A DNA stretch of 64,000 bases from assembly GCF_015832195.1 (NCBI RefSeq), contig NC_052018.1:67393666-67457665 (forward strand), written 5' to 3'. A program made the translations under genes and the position numbers. Source of the DNA: Motacilla alba alba. Its lineage: Eukaryota; Chordata; Aves; Passeriformes; Motacillidae. Shown here piece after piece: positions 1 through 11,125 of the stretch (its first letter is position 1; the number at the start of each line of letters is the position of its first letter). Below the pieces are notes generated by a model, which had not been told where the DNA came from, made no database searches, and worked only from the letters and a program-made list of their open reading frames with translations.

Positions 1-441
1 AGGGAGTATGAGCAGGAACTGAGAGTGACCCCAGCACAGGGGTCAAAGAGGAGGGCATAGCCCCTCTGTCTCTGCAGGTGGTAGGTGAGACAGTCAGTGC
101 AGAAGGGTAGAGCCCCTTCACCAGAGGCCCAAAGACACTGAAGAGATGAACTGGTCCAGGAGACTTCCAGTCAGGAGCGGGAGGACAGAGCTGGAGAGAG
201 TCTTGCAAGGCAGTTTCAAGACCCACACAGCAGACAGGCACACCTGCTGAAACTGCTCAGGGCAGGACTGGGGCTGCTCAGAATAACTGAGGCCAGTCAC
301 TGCTCTCACAGCCTGAAACAGTAACATTTACACACAATGTGCTTTAGTACAACTTACATGCACTTTTGTTAGATTAAGTGCTGGTGGTATGTGATGCCTT
401 ACCAAGGACAGTAGGGCTGTTTCTGGATTTTGGTCACTTTA
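1..441 (-). other. 3' flank / possible 3' UTR of PIGM
   Basis: This stretch lies directly downstream of the PIGM stop codon on the minus strand. I saw no AATAAA or ATTAAA on the minus strand other than the one overlapping the stop codon. The transcript therefore either ends very close to the stop or continues beyond the window edge. A short open frame on the minus strand (118-327) resembles no family I know and I do not treat it as a gene. No repeat was recognised. Confidence 0.4.
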
Positions 442-443
442 TT
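438..443 (-). terminator. AATAAA polyadenylation hexamer overlapping the PIGM stop codon
   Basis: On the minus strand the stop TAA (444-442) runs into a perfect AATAAA hexamer (443-438), so the two share two bases. Whether it is used is unknown. A TTGTGTGT stretch lies roughly 100 nt further downstream, which is far for a GU-rich downstream element. It may be a chance match, with the real poly(A) site outside the window. Confidence 0.3.
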
Positions 444-1683
444 ACCGTTGCTTCAGTTTTTTTGCATCTTGTGCTTCTTTTTGGTAATGTGCAATAATCT
501 GAACAATTATGAGGCTATTAATTAAAAGGAAAAGCAAGCCTGCCAACCATATAAGTAAGTAAGTGTTATATCCTTTGAACTCCAGAAAGAACGCAGGAGT
601 AAGCCACAGGCCTTGTCCGATGAACCACAGCAAGAGAAGCAGCACGGCCCTATGCCAGGACATCTTAATACTAGGCATTACGAGGGGCAAAAGGCAGAGA
701 TACCAGACAAAGTACTGGGATGTGCATACTTTGTTAAAAGTCACAAAAATAGCGGTGTGTAGGAAACAACTGAAGGCAAGGTCTCTGTAGAACGCTACGG
801 AAACAACCAGGAGCAAAAGCAGCTGGGGCAGGAAAGCTGCGAGGCCAAGGGCAAAACTCCACTCGCTCTCTGCTGTCAAGTACAACATGTAGAAATAGGG
901 AGAGAAGTTATGACGGATATCCCTCCTAGTCAGGTGATAGAGGTAGGCGTGCTCCAAAAACTCCCAGCCATAGAGGTGATAAAATGCCACAGTCAAGGTA
1001 GCCAGCACCGACCCGGCAACTGTTCCAAAGAGTAGCACGTCGCGGTTCAGCATCTTTACAAAAAGGTGCCAGAGGCGCGCCACAAGCGTGAACTTCGCCG
1101 TTCTGTCAGCCCGCGCACCCAGCGCCCGCTCCCCGCGGCGCAGGCGGAGCGCTATGGGCAGCGCGTAGGTCAGCGGATAGATTTTCATGTGCACGGCCAG
1201 CCCGTAGCACACGGCGGCCTTGCCCACGCTGCCCTCTTCCACCCAGTACAGGGTGGCGAGCACCAGCAGCGCCACCAGCGCCTCCGCGTTGCCCCGGCTG
1301 GACACGGCCATGGGCAGGGGGTTGAGGAGCCAGGCGGCGGCGCAGCACCCACAGGCGCGCCCGGCGGGGGTCCCCCGGCGCCGCAGGGCCCGGTAAGCGA
1401 CGACGGCAGCCGCCACGTCCCCGGCCACGAAGAGCAGCTTCCCGAAGGCCTCGGTGAGGAACACGTTGGGCGTCAGCAGCCAGGCCAGGAGCGGCGTGTA
1501 GCGGTAGGTGGCCCGCCGATAGGGCGAGCGCCCCTCGGTCACCAGCCGCGCCGCGTCCGTGAACACCCGGTAGTCGACGTCGGTGTAGCGCACCCGCATG
1601 GTGCGGTCCTGGTGCAGCCCGTACAGCACCAGCGCCAGCCTCGCCAGCAGCCCCGCCAGCAGGGCCGCGCCCGCCCCCGCCAT
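442..1683 (-). CDS. PIGM: GPI mannosyltransferase 1 (PIG-M), complete, single exon
   Basis: PIG-M is the catalytic subunit of GPI mannosyltransferase I. In the ER it adds the first mannose, from dolichol-phosphate-mannose, to glucosaminyl-PI during GPI-anchor synthesis, in complex with PIG-X (family GT50). The frame encodes 413 residues; human PIG-M has 423. Visible marks are the luminal DXD motif as TDVDY (D35 and D37) after the first hydrophobic segment (about 5-23), GNAEAL near 131-136, [11 protein letters not shown] at 258-268 and [13 protein letters not shown] at 317-329. Many hydrophobic membrane segments follow one another, and the C-terminal tail is basic (KKLKQR). The start at 1683 was chosen because [11 protein letters not shown] begins the family-like N terminus; the frame happens to stay open for 158 more codons upstream, but that part is Pro/Arg/Gly-rich CpG-island translation. 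No frameshift or stop is present. The lack of coding introns matches the mammalian gene. The neighbour, RGS7, is divergent and about 27 kb away. Confidence 0.96.
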   Translation of the reverse strand: MAGAGAALLAGLLARLALVLYGLHQDRTMRVRYTDVDYRVFTDAARLVTEGRSPYRRATYRYTPLLAWLLTPNVFLTEAFGKLLFVAGDVAAAVVAYRALRRRGTPAGRACGCCAAAWLLNPLPMAVSSRGNAEALVALLVLATLYWVEEGSVGKAAVCYGLAVHMKIYPLTYALPIALRLRRGERALGARADRTAKFTLVARLWHLFVKMLNRDVLLFGTVAGSVLATLTVAFYHLYGWEFLEHAYLYHLTRRDIRHNFSPYFYMLYLTAESEWSFALGLAAFLPQLLLLLVVSVAFYRDLAFSCFLHTAIFVTFNKVCTSQYFVWYLCLLPLVMPSIKMSWHRAVLLLLLWFIGQGLWLTPAFFLEFKGYNTYLLIWLAGLLFLLINSLIIVQIIAHYQKEAQDAKKLKQR

Positions 1684-2130
1684 CCCTTCCCTTCGGCGCG
1701 GGGAGGGGGCAGGGTGGGAGCGGGGACACACGAGGACACGCGGGGCAGGGGCGCTCCCAGGGACGGGGCCCGGGCCCGGTGCCGCTTCCGCCGCTGCGCG
1801 GGGAGGAGGCGGCCCCGCGCCTGCGCGCTGCGCGCCGGAGCCGTGCCCGGGCGGGGCGGCCCCGCGGGGCGGCTCCGCGCTCTCTGCGGCCCGGCGGGGA
1901 GAGGGGCCGGGGCCGGGCCTGGGCGTGGGCCTGGAGCTCGCGGCGCCGCCGGGCCGAGGCGCTGTGAGGAGAGCCCGTGGAGGGCCTGTGGCAGCGGTGC
2001 CTCTGCTGTGGGCTGGGAGCCTGGCAGGACATCGGCACCGGTGTCCGGAGAGAGCTGCTGGGCACCGCCACCCGCGCTGCCCCTGGCACCCCCCCATGTC
2101 CCGGGCACCGCCGCTGCCCGTTGCCCCCTC
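1066..2130. promoter_or_regulatory. CpG island covering the PIGM 5' coding region and promoter
   Basis: Base composition changes sharply from AT-rich flanks to dense CpG, and the change covers the N-terminal half of PIGM and about 450 bp upstream of its start. There is no obvious TATA box, as expected for a housekeeping promoter. Long open frames on both strands here (up to 374 codons on the plus strand) follow from few TA-containing stops in GC-rich DNA. The start of transcription cannot be fixed from sequence alone. Confidence 0.85.
1817..1872. promoter_or_regulatory. GC-box cluster and NRF1-like site upstream of PIGM
   Basis: GGGCGGGGCGG (1849-1859) and GGGGCGG (1866-1872) are GC boxes of the Sp1/KLF type, about 165-190 nt upstream of the PIGM start codon. 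GCGCCTGCGC at 1817-1826 differs by one base from the NRF1 palindrome. In human, loss of an Sp1-bound GC box in the PIGM promoter is an established cause of inherited GPI deficiency, so a GC-box cluster at a comparable distance is plausible control DNA. Binding itself is inferred. Confidence 0.5.
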
Positions 2131-5100
2131 ACCCTGCCGGGAGCTATCGGGCTCCACGGGTGGGGAGGCGGCAGATGCAGTAGTAGTTAAGTAAGAAGGA
2201 AAAACAACATCTGTTATTTACCTTCCGCGAGTGGCTGTGTTTTGCCCAGACGTATGAGCGCTCTCCAGAGCGCTTAGGTGAGCTTCCTGCCGCAGCAGAT
2301 TTCTCGTTTAATTAGATCAGGAGCAGTATCGTGAAAATCGGAGCTTAGAGAGAGTCACTTACAAGAAAGGAATTAATTCCGCTCTATTTTGAGGGCCTAT
2401 TATGTATGTTTTTCAGATAGTTTCCCTGTCTGGTTATTTGCTATCTCACATTTGAAATGGGGCTGATTGAAAAACAGGCATTTATTACTTATTACTATTG
2501 TGGGTTTAATATTGGAACTTATAAGGGATTTTCTTAGAGATGCTTTATAAATCAAAAATATGAATTTGCTTGTTTAGTAGTTAATTGCAACCTCTTTGCT
2601 GAGTGGTTTCATTTGGGAATATTTTGGGAGCTGTAGCATTGATGGCTCACATCACTTACAGAAAATAATCTGCCTTTTCTCAGTTCTGGGGACACCCGTC
2701 AAAGAACTGGGAACAGAGCTTTAGCATTTGGCAGAGGCATCGTGGAGGGTGGCCTAACTGGTAGGATATTCAGGGGACAAAGGATATTTTTGTGTGCACA
2801 CAGTTACTAATTTTTATCTGTTAAGGCTGTTCTTTGTGTAACAGTACAATGGGATATAGTCTGAGGTATCCAATGGGAGAAGCATAGTAACTATCTAACC
2901 TGGAGAGTCAGTTTTTCCTCTGTCAGATACTTGCATATTCTTTACTAAACTGGACATCTTCAATAGGAAATCTCAGGGGAATTCTCCATGAACTCACCAT
3001 ATGATGTCAGGAAGTCCTAAAACTGATTGTTAGGATGTGTCTGGGAAAGGAAATAAAGGTGGTTGTTGATCCTTGGTAAATAATTCACTATTGCTGCTCT
3101 ACTTTAGAACAGGAAAGATTGGTAACATTTTATTTTTTCCCCTCTTTTATCTATCTTGTACTATAATGGTTTGGGTACTTTTAAAATGCTTCCATCACCA
3201 TATCCATTGTTGTGCCCAAGCTTTTATCTGGAAAAGCTAGGAGATTGATACTGAATAAAGTCACTGGGACTGAAATAACTTGGAAGTAGATATATGTCGA
3301 TACTACTAATTTTTTGCTTTGGAAAAGTTTGCAAATAACCTTGCTATCTGCCAGTGTTCTCTCAGGATTGTTTGCTGTTTTGATGTCTTCATGAATGGAG
3401 CATGTTTTATTATTTCAGACCCTTGGAGGAAGCTGTTCATGGCCAGATCAGAACACATTGCAGTTTATTTGCTTAAGTGTCCAGATTTAATGATATTGGT
3501 GGAATAATATGAGTTTAATAAATAAACTTAGGAGTATGCCGATGTCTCATGGTTTTCTTGTCTGTTTCTGACAGTCTGTTTTCAGACAAATCTTTTATCT
3601 GATGTTAACAGAAGTTGTTAAGCTGTTGGTAGTGACTGTTTATCAGGATTCTAAAGAGGAAAAAAGTAGGTAATTTAATTCTAAAGGATCATGATATAAA
3701 TAAAACTGAAAATCTGCCTTAGCTACTGCATATACTGTGACTGTATGACATTGCCTGAGCTGGAAAAGGAATTGATTTTCCTTATCAATAATTTAACATC
3801 TTCAAAATATGCTTGAAGCTCTTCAGAGAATTAAGATTTGGCTCAAAAATTCATTTGGCTTCAGATTTGATACCAGCTTGCTTAACCTGATTTGTCATGT
3901 TCTGTAGACTTTAATGCAGGAAGGAGGGCAGGCTTATTAAAGTTATAAATCTGTTGTTCCTGTAAAAAGCTGCTTTTATTTATATCAGTCACCATGAGCC
4001 ACTTTTAGAAAATGCTAGGAGATAAAAGCTAATAGAACTGCTGGGACTGAGGCTGGTTTATTCCAGTGCACACGAAGGTACAAACAGCATGAAGAAAAGT
4101 GTGGAGTTGCCATAACATAAATAGGAATACATATATATGTGTATATTCACAGCATTTTGTTATGGTCTCAAAGATGGACCATCTTATAAACTGAGGTCAC
4201 TTCCAAATGTGCTTCTATTGCCTACTTGTGATACTTGAACTCAACTATTAACTTCTCACTTCTCCTTCTATAATAGAGACTACTTGAGCAGCACCAGGAC
4301 ATATATTCTGTAAACTATGAGTACGAGCTGCTGCCACTTAAGATTTACACAGCAGTGGTAGCATTCAAAGGACAATCAACTTGGCACTTGTGCCAAGCAT
4401 TCTAAAGCCTAAGGGAAGTTTTAACCATCTGAAAACCAAGGTGGCTGCAGCTGGAGTGAAGGAGACAGTGCCAAGCTTGTTCCTGCTCAGCCAGGGGCAA
4501 TCCACACGTTTGGCCACGTTCTTGCCTTTCAGGGGTTTGCTGTTCACACTAAGGTGGAAAGTTATGTTTTGAGAAAGGTTAAGATGAGGCTACTGCCATC
4601 GGCAAAGATGAACATATGGCCAAAACCTAGATCTGATGGGTATAGTAGGGCTAGATATTGGAGAGACTGACAGATTAAATCTGAGAACTTTGAGGAGAAT
4701 AAAGAGGCTAGTAAAGGTTGACAATTAGAAGATTATTCTGTTGAAGTAACATAAGGGAGATGTAACTGGTAGTAGTGCAAGGAAAAAAAGAACAGGTGCT
4801 GAGTTGTGATGAGAACCTTACTAAGAGCCAGGTGACTTAGGGGGCTAGACAAGCTGACATATCTGAAAAATTATGGAAGAAAGAGCAGTACAAGGCTTTT
4901 TAGGAGGAAGGCAGTTGGAGGATGCTTCCATGTGCTGTATTTTAGGTCATTCTACAGAGATCTCAGGGTGAGGCATTTCTCATGCAAGTCTCCTCTCATA
5001 AACTAATTGCTAATGGTTAGCTATACTTTTAGACTTTGTCGTTATGAGATAAAATTTGATCATAAGAAGATTGTATGTTTTCCTGTAAATTGTCATACTG

Positions 5101-6382
5101 TATCTATGCAGTCTCTGGTGGTAAGTGGTAGGAAAGTTGAGTATTTAAGGAAGATACTGGGCAATAGCTGGTATTAGGTCTTCAGACTTCTGAAAGGGGA
5201 GACTGCTGTGCAGTAATGTATTAGAGTTCCCTTTTAACTCTCTTGGGTTTTGAACTCAGAATGTTTCCTTGCATGAGAAGTACTCCAGCCTAATATATTT
5301 GTAAACTGAAGTAAGTTTTTGATAATATGATAAGTACAATCTGTTTCTTGCAGCACATGAAATTCTGTAGAAAAAGTGACTAACACTTTTCTTAGGTATT
5401 TTGAGCTTGATAAAATTAATTGGCTTTGCAAACAGGATTGATGCCTTTCAAATATTTGTAGTGTGTTGATTTTTAGATATTATTAGTGAAAGAGAAATAT
5501 AATTAAGATTATGTAAGGAAGTATTAGTTTCTGCTCTAATGCTGGAATGAGTAATACAGGAAGATTTGCAAAAAATAGCTGAAAAACACGTTAGAACTCT
5601 TAACAGAAGAAAATCACCATAAAGTGCTACCACTCTCCTTTAAGCTTTTTCTGTTAATGTGTTTTCTTCAAACTGCCTGATAAATCTGTACTCTTATCCA
5701 CACATTGTGCTGTAAATGTGGCTATTTGGAGAATGTGATTGGAGTTGTAAAGGAATAATTTTTTTTCACCACATTGTGATTTTGCACAGTATGCTTTCAA
5801 GTGGTGTTGGCAGAGTTCTGCTTGCAGTGGTTATGCTGATTGTATGTCAGTGTATTAGGTACAATTCTAGCCCTTCGGGGAAAGTGAGTACTGGATAAAA
5901 ATTAGTCTGTAGGATAACCTGTTAAATTTACCATTAGAAAGAAAAGAAAATACTATGTCTGAGAAAACACATGTGGCAGTAAGTCCACAGAAGTATGATG
6001 CTGGCCTAGGGGGCAATTGCAAAAATATGGCCTATTTTGCTTTAAGGCTATGGAGAATACCAAAACAAAGCAGTTTCCCCCTTTGCACTCTGCTTCTATA
6101 GCTTTAGCTAATGGTGCAGGCAGCCCAGTGGATTAGGACTCCAGAAGTGGGAGCATACAATTGAGGATTGTGTTGAATTTCCTTTACTTCTAGATTTTTT
6201 TTTCTATTCACTTCTGCTAATAAAAGAATGCAGAGAGAGAATTGATGAACCCAGGCAAAAGAGAAACTGGAGCCAAATGACAAATTATGAATTTAGGAGG
6301 CTGAGGGTTCCTGGCCCTAGACTGCTGGTTTCTGACCATTGTGCAGAATGACACCTCCAGTGATGCCTCCAGAAAGCACCTG

Positions 6383-6418
6383 TGAAAGGCTAAATATAAT
6401 TGAAAGGCTAAATATATT
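6383..6418. repeat. 18-bp tandem duplication
   Basis: Two adjacent copies of an 18-bp unit beginning TGAAAGGCTAAATATA, nearly identical. It is non-coding by all signs and probably arose by replication slippage. Confidence 0.85.
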
Positions 6419-7119
6419 GTGTTAAGCATCACTTCTTCCCAGCTTTTGAATGTGTAAGGGAAACATTTTGTCCATTTTTAGTTTATAACTGCCTAAATTT
6501 TTTGCCAATTCTTTGGAAGGGGAAAAGTGACAAAACTTGAAATGTAACTTTGTGGTTCTCAGGCTGTGTTGTGTTAGCAGTTACTGAGATAAGAACAAGT
6601 AACTGTAATTGCAGATAAAGTCTCAAACTAAATCTTGCAGAGTTGGCTGATAGGAACACTAGGTACTGTTCTCATCACCTCTGTTTCTTATGGTTTTGTG
6701 CATCAGATGGATTTCCAAGGTGCTTTATTTACAATAGATACAAATATGAGTTCCAAGTCTTTAGCGCAGGTGGAGCAGTTATTTTATTTTATATAGCACT
6801 AAACGGTTTATAAATTTACACAATAAAATCAATGATGCAGTTTCCTGCTTTTGACTTCATGGTCAAACCTGATCAGTTGATCAGAGAAGTTAATATCTCA
6901 ATTTCTTTTATACTTCATGACCGAAACATGGCCTATGAAGTGCTGCCTTTCCTTCTCACAATAAACATCTTACTGTTTCTTCTGACTGTAATCCTGATGA
7001 CAGTGTTGCATGTACTTTGAATACCAGGTGCAAACTAAAAATTATAAAGAAAAAGTCTCTTAACTTTCTCACTTTTTGATGGCATTTTGATCCGGTCACA
7101 ATGAGAAGAAAGGAAAGAT

Positions 7120-7156
7120 AGTTGGATAGGGGTATAGTTGGACAGGGGTATAGTTG
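7120..7156. repeat. 16-bp tandem repeat, about 2.3 copies
   Basis: The unit AGTTGGATAGGGGTAT is followed by a copy with one change and then a partial copy (AGTTG). Confidence 0.85.
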
Positions 7157-10100
7157 AAAGTGGGTGTGCGAATCAATGGGAGCACATGCTTCCCATTGGA
7201 TGATTTTCACTTTCATTGGGGAAATCTCAGATGCTTGGGCAAGGGATTGTTGTCCTACCACCACCTGCTTTATTTGTGCTGACAGAATGCCTTGGCTGTT
7301 CACACAGACAGAAGACTGAGGCAGTGTGCTATGAGAGATTCAGACCTGCAAGCGGTGTATTGGACAATAAATAAAAATAAAAGTAGATGCCTTTTGGATT
7401 ATTATTTCTTTTACTTCTCAGTAATATGGTCCAGCCTAACTATTTTTGCAGCAGTTGCCGTACAGCAGTTTAGAAGCAGCTGTTACAAAAGGCAGAGCTC
7501 AGCTGCTAGGGCTGACTGTGCTGGAAAGGCTCCAGAGATGCTATTTTTGAGGAGCTACAGCGTGTGTGTGTGTATAGAGACCCTGGAACTCCTCCTGTGG
7601 GAGTGGGGGAAGAGAAGAGGGAATAGCTTGCTGTTGTTTAGTTTCCTGTTCTTGACTGGGGATGTCTGGAAGGAGGAAAACCCCACCTATGCTATCTCCC
7701 TTGGGTGGAATGAAGGAACATCCTGTAGCAGAGAGGAGCAGCTGTTGGGGAGCTCTAGTCTGTAGAGGCATGAGTAGTCCTCTGGTCTACCCAAAGCTGA
7801 ATTTGCCTTTTGCTTCCAAGTGTGTTTAAGATCTATCTACCTAAATAGATATCTGGATTAAAAAAACCCAAAGAAAAACAACAACCAAAACCAAAAACCA
7901 CGTAAGCTTTTCTTACAAGAGTGCTCTGAGTAATGGTTGGTACTGCTAGCAGGTATACAGTGTGAATGGAAAAATGAGAATGAAGATTATCTGGGTTTCT
8001 GCATCCTCCAAAAGTTTTGAAAACCCCAGTTCTTTGTTACATTAAGCTTCAAATACTCCCTCTGGAAAGGAGTATTTTTTTTACTGGCTTTGGTGCTTTT
8101 GGCCTTAACCAATATAGGGCTTCCCTGTCTTCTCTCAAGAATTATTTACAACTAGTTAAATAACTGTTTAAATATCTTTTGAACTCTTACTATTACTAAA
8201 CTTTTCCCCTTCACTATTTTCTAGAGGATGGCATGGTCTTCTTAATATTTTTTGGGAAAAAATCCTCAATTTTTTGTACAACCTTTTAAATGCATTTAGG
8301 GGAAAATGAGAATATGTCTTTTTCATGCCATTGCCTTTCTCTTTTTGATAGCTTGTCAGAAACATCATCTTGAAAAGTGTCCCTGAGTAATAATTCTACT
8401 TTATTATTCCTGTTGTATTCTGCATATTGCTTAAGATGCCATTGTACTTTGCACTACAGAATGGTAAGCTAAAGAAAGATGTCTTAGAGACTCAGCTGTA
8501 CAGGATGTATCCTTCACTAGCTAGGTGGAAATTCACCTCTTTTCTTTCCCAGTACCTGGGGTTTTTATCTCCTAAATATTTAGCTGCTCTTCATTCAATC
8601 TCTGGCAGTTACTTGGCTGATCAGTGGCTTATGCACTGTCTGTCTGAGCTCTGCCTCTTGCTGTGTTGATGATCACAGGTGCTGGTGCTTCTGCAGAGTA
8701 TAGTTACCTGGTAGCAAATTTCATCCTCTCTTTGGTGCTGTCTTAGGCAGTCAAAGTTGTGTCCCTTCTTCTTTCAGTATTGTATAATACTGTCCCCTAA
8801 GCTTATGTACGTCTGTCTCTTAGCTGAGACTTCAGAGCTTATTCATTCTCTGCTGATTCAAAGTGACAGCTGTGCCATCAATCTGTTTGTCAGTTTTTCC
8901 CCCATTTGGTGTGTTGGAGATGCTCTGCTTCTCACATAGGCTCAGGAGTGCTGTCTGGCCCTTTGTGCACTGCAGGTCTGCTGCACCTGGACCAGAAGTT
9001 GGAGTCAGACTCCGTTGGTGTGAGAACTCGTGGTTTCAGTGGCAGAACGCCTATTATAGGAGGGAAAACCCAAGGAAGAGGACTCAGGCAAGCCACATTG
9101 CAGACTTGGGACAATTCATACATAGTGTTCTGTATCTGCAGTGCAACTGGCAACAGATATGTCACTTGTTTCAGTATTGCTTGTCTTTCTTCATTCTGGT
9201 TACTGTTGAATTTCAATATTTGTCCTTGCTGACTGCCACATTGCTGAGTTTCACAGGTTGTTGCCAGAATTTGAGTCTGCTGACATAAACTTTGCATATA
9301 TTTAAGTAGAGATACAACCGGTGGTTATCCTGTGTCAGAGCAGATCCTGCTTCGTTTATGTATAGTAGAAGATTAGGAAAGGGTGCATTTTGAAAGAAAG
9401 AAGACAGCTATATCTCATATTTATTTGATGAACTTTTCAAAGAGTTGATTGTGCCAAAAAATACAGTATGAAAATACCCCCTGGGTAAGTGTATGTTGGG
9501 TTGAATATTGATGCAATGAAAAGTAACCATAGTTTTTCCTTATTTTGATTACTGTGTATTAGTACAGATTTGTAAAGTAATTGTTTCTGTAAAAAGAACA
9601 GATTAGTCAGAACTTGATACTTACCAAGAAGTCATGCTATTTAAGGGTGATAGAAATTGTCAGAGTTCCTTGAACAACCAAGACTAGAATAATGCAAAAT
9701 TGACATTATGTTAAACTATATGTCATTCTTCTACAGAATGCATAAATTACTTGTGATGAATCTTACTACTCAAGTGCTTTCTGGGGTAACTGTGTTATTC
9801 CTAAAAATTAGATGAAAAGATACAATTTCTACTCCCAGTAAAAATCTTGCTGAAGTACTTTTTAGCTAGGATAATCCAGACATGGTTGAAAAGTGAAATT
9901 TCTGTGTCAGTGAACCTGTGGGCTTCTTCAGGAGGACTGCTCTGTCTTTTAATTCGCATTAAAATAATATGATTTTTTTAAAAGATGGAACAGTTCTTTG
10001 TACAAAATGACTAGAAAAGTAATTTTTTTTTGTTTTGTTCTATATTGTTTTGATTGAGTTGATGTATAAAGACAATTTTCCTTTCTGAGAGCCAGGCTAT

Positions 10101-11071
10101 TTATAGAATTGCATAGGAAAAAATTGAGCAGGTCTTGCCCAAGGGAATATTGCTACACTCCTCCCTTAGCGCCTTCAACACCAGAAAGATTAATTTATTC
10201 AGTGTCCCTTTTGATTTTCCTCCGAATTTCAGAGTTCGGACTTCAATGAAGTAAGAGTATTTCAAGCAGAAAGAGATACTATATTGAGATTTGAGTTCCC
10301 CATATTCTATGATGTCGTAGTGCAAAACTTGGTGTATATTTTCCATTTGAAATAAATGGACAGATCTGCCTCATTCCTTGGAGAATTCTTTAAAAGTAAA
10401 AAAAATAATTATGGGAATTTATCTCTAAGCCTAAGTCCAAAATGTTGCCTCTGTTTTTCCTTGCACCACACAGACTTGTCATGGTTGTGGCTTTTCATGT
10501 GACCATAGGGGCATCACACATTTTTGTTTGGATGGATTTAAAAAGAACACTGAAAAGTTTTCAAATAAAATGGGGAAAGTTCTACTAGATAATTCTAACC
10601 TAGGTTGTTTGTTTTAATTTTTAGGCAAATATTAACACATTCTCTATACTGTTTCTCCAACCCTAACAACTTACAAATGAACACTGATGGAACAAATGGT
10701 ATAAAACATTTTTATTAGTAGAGTAATTGACAATTTTAATTGACATGACTCTCCAATTTTGGAGATCTAAATAAAAAAAAAGAATTCTGTCCCTGTATTT
10801 GTAGAGGGGAGAAAACAAACCAAGTTTTCATGGATAGTCTTAAAACCAGGAAAAATCTACTTGTGTTGTAACCTTGACCACATTTTCTGTGTGTTTAACA
10901 AAAAACCCTGTCACCAAAACTTTGACTTCTGTGAAGATATTTGAAAAACTTCAGATACTGCCATCAGTCTGGGAGTTGTGAAACCAGTGGGTAAACAGGT
11001 GCCTAGAGTGCCTACAGCACTCTTCTGCTCTTCTTAGAGCACTCATAGTTGGCATGGTAGGGATGCTGTAA

Positions 11072-11125
11072 TCACAGAATCATTTCGTTTGGAAAAGACG
11101 CTGAAGGTCAGTCCGACTGTAATGG
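11072..11125 (-). mobile_element. CR1 LINE 3'-end fragment
   Basis: The plus strand reads TCACAGAATCATTTCGTTTG followed by GAAAAGACGCTGAAGGTCAG. This is the reverse complement of the very common 3' terminus of avian CR1 elements, which ends in the ATTCTATGA-type octamer repeat. Only about 50 bp are recognisable, so it is a decayed, severely 5'-truncated insertion on the minus strand. Confidence 0.8.

Larger units (their letters stand above)
2191..11071. other. Intergenic AT-rich DNA, no gene recognised
   Basis: I found no convincing exon, RNA gene or clear transposon in this stretch. Open frames are short, in both strands and overlapping, with no family resemblance; the longest (7292-7765, plus, 157 codons) has no recognisable domain and biased, low-information segments. 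Two small tandem duplications occur, at 6383-6418 and 7120-7156. Confidence 0.6.

Noticed and set aside
1066..2190. Long plus-strand open frame (374 codons) antisense to PIGM
   Set aside because: It overlaps a confidently identified gene inside a CpG island, has Arg/Gly/Pro-rich composition and resembles no protein. Stop-poor GC-rich DNA explains it.
7292..7765. 157-codon plus-strand frame as a possible novel gene
   Set aside because: No domain, no flanking splice or promoter signals that stand out, runs through a GT repeat, and the opposite strand is open too.
8863..9297. Overlapping frames on both strands (108-141 codons)
   Set aside because: Both strands are open with no resemblance to known proteins; lengths are expected by chance in 64 kb.
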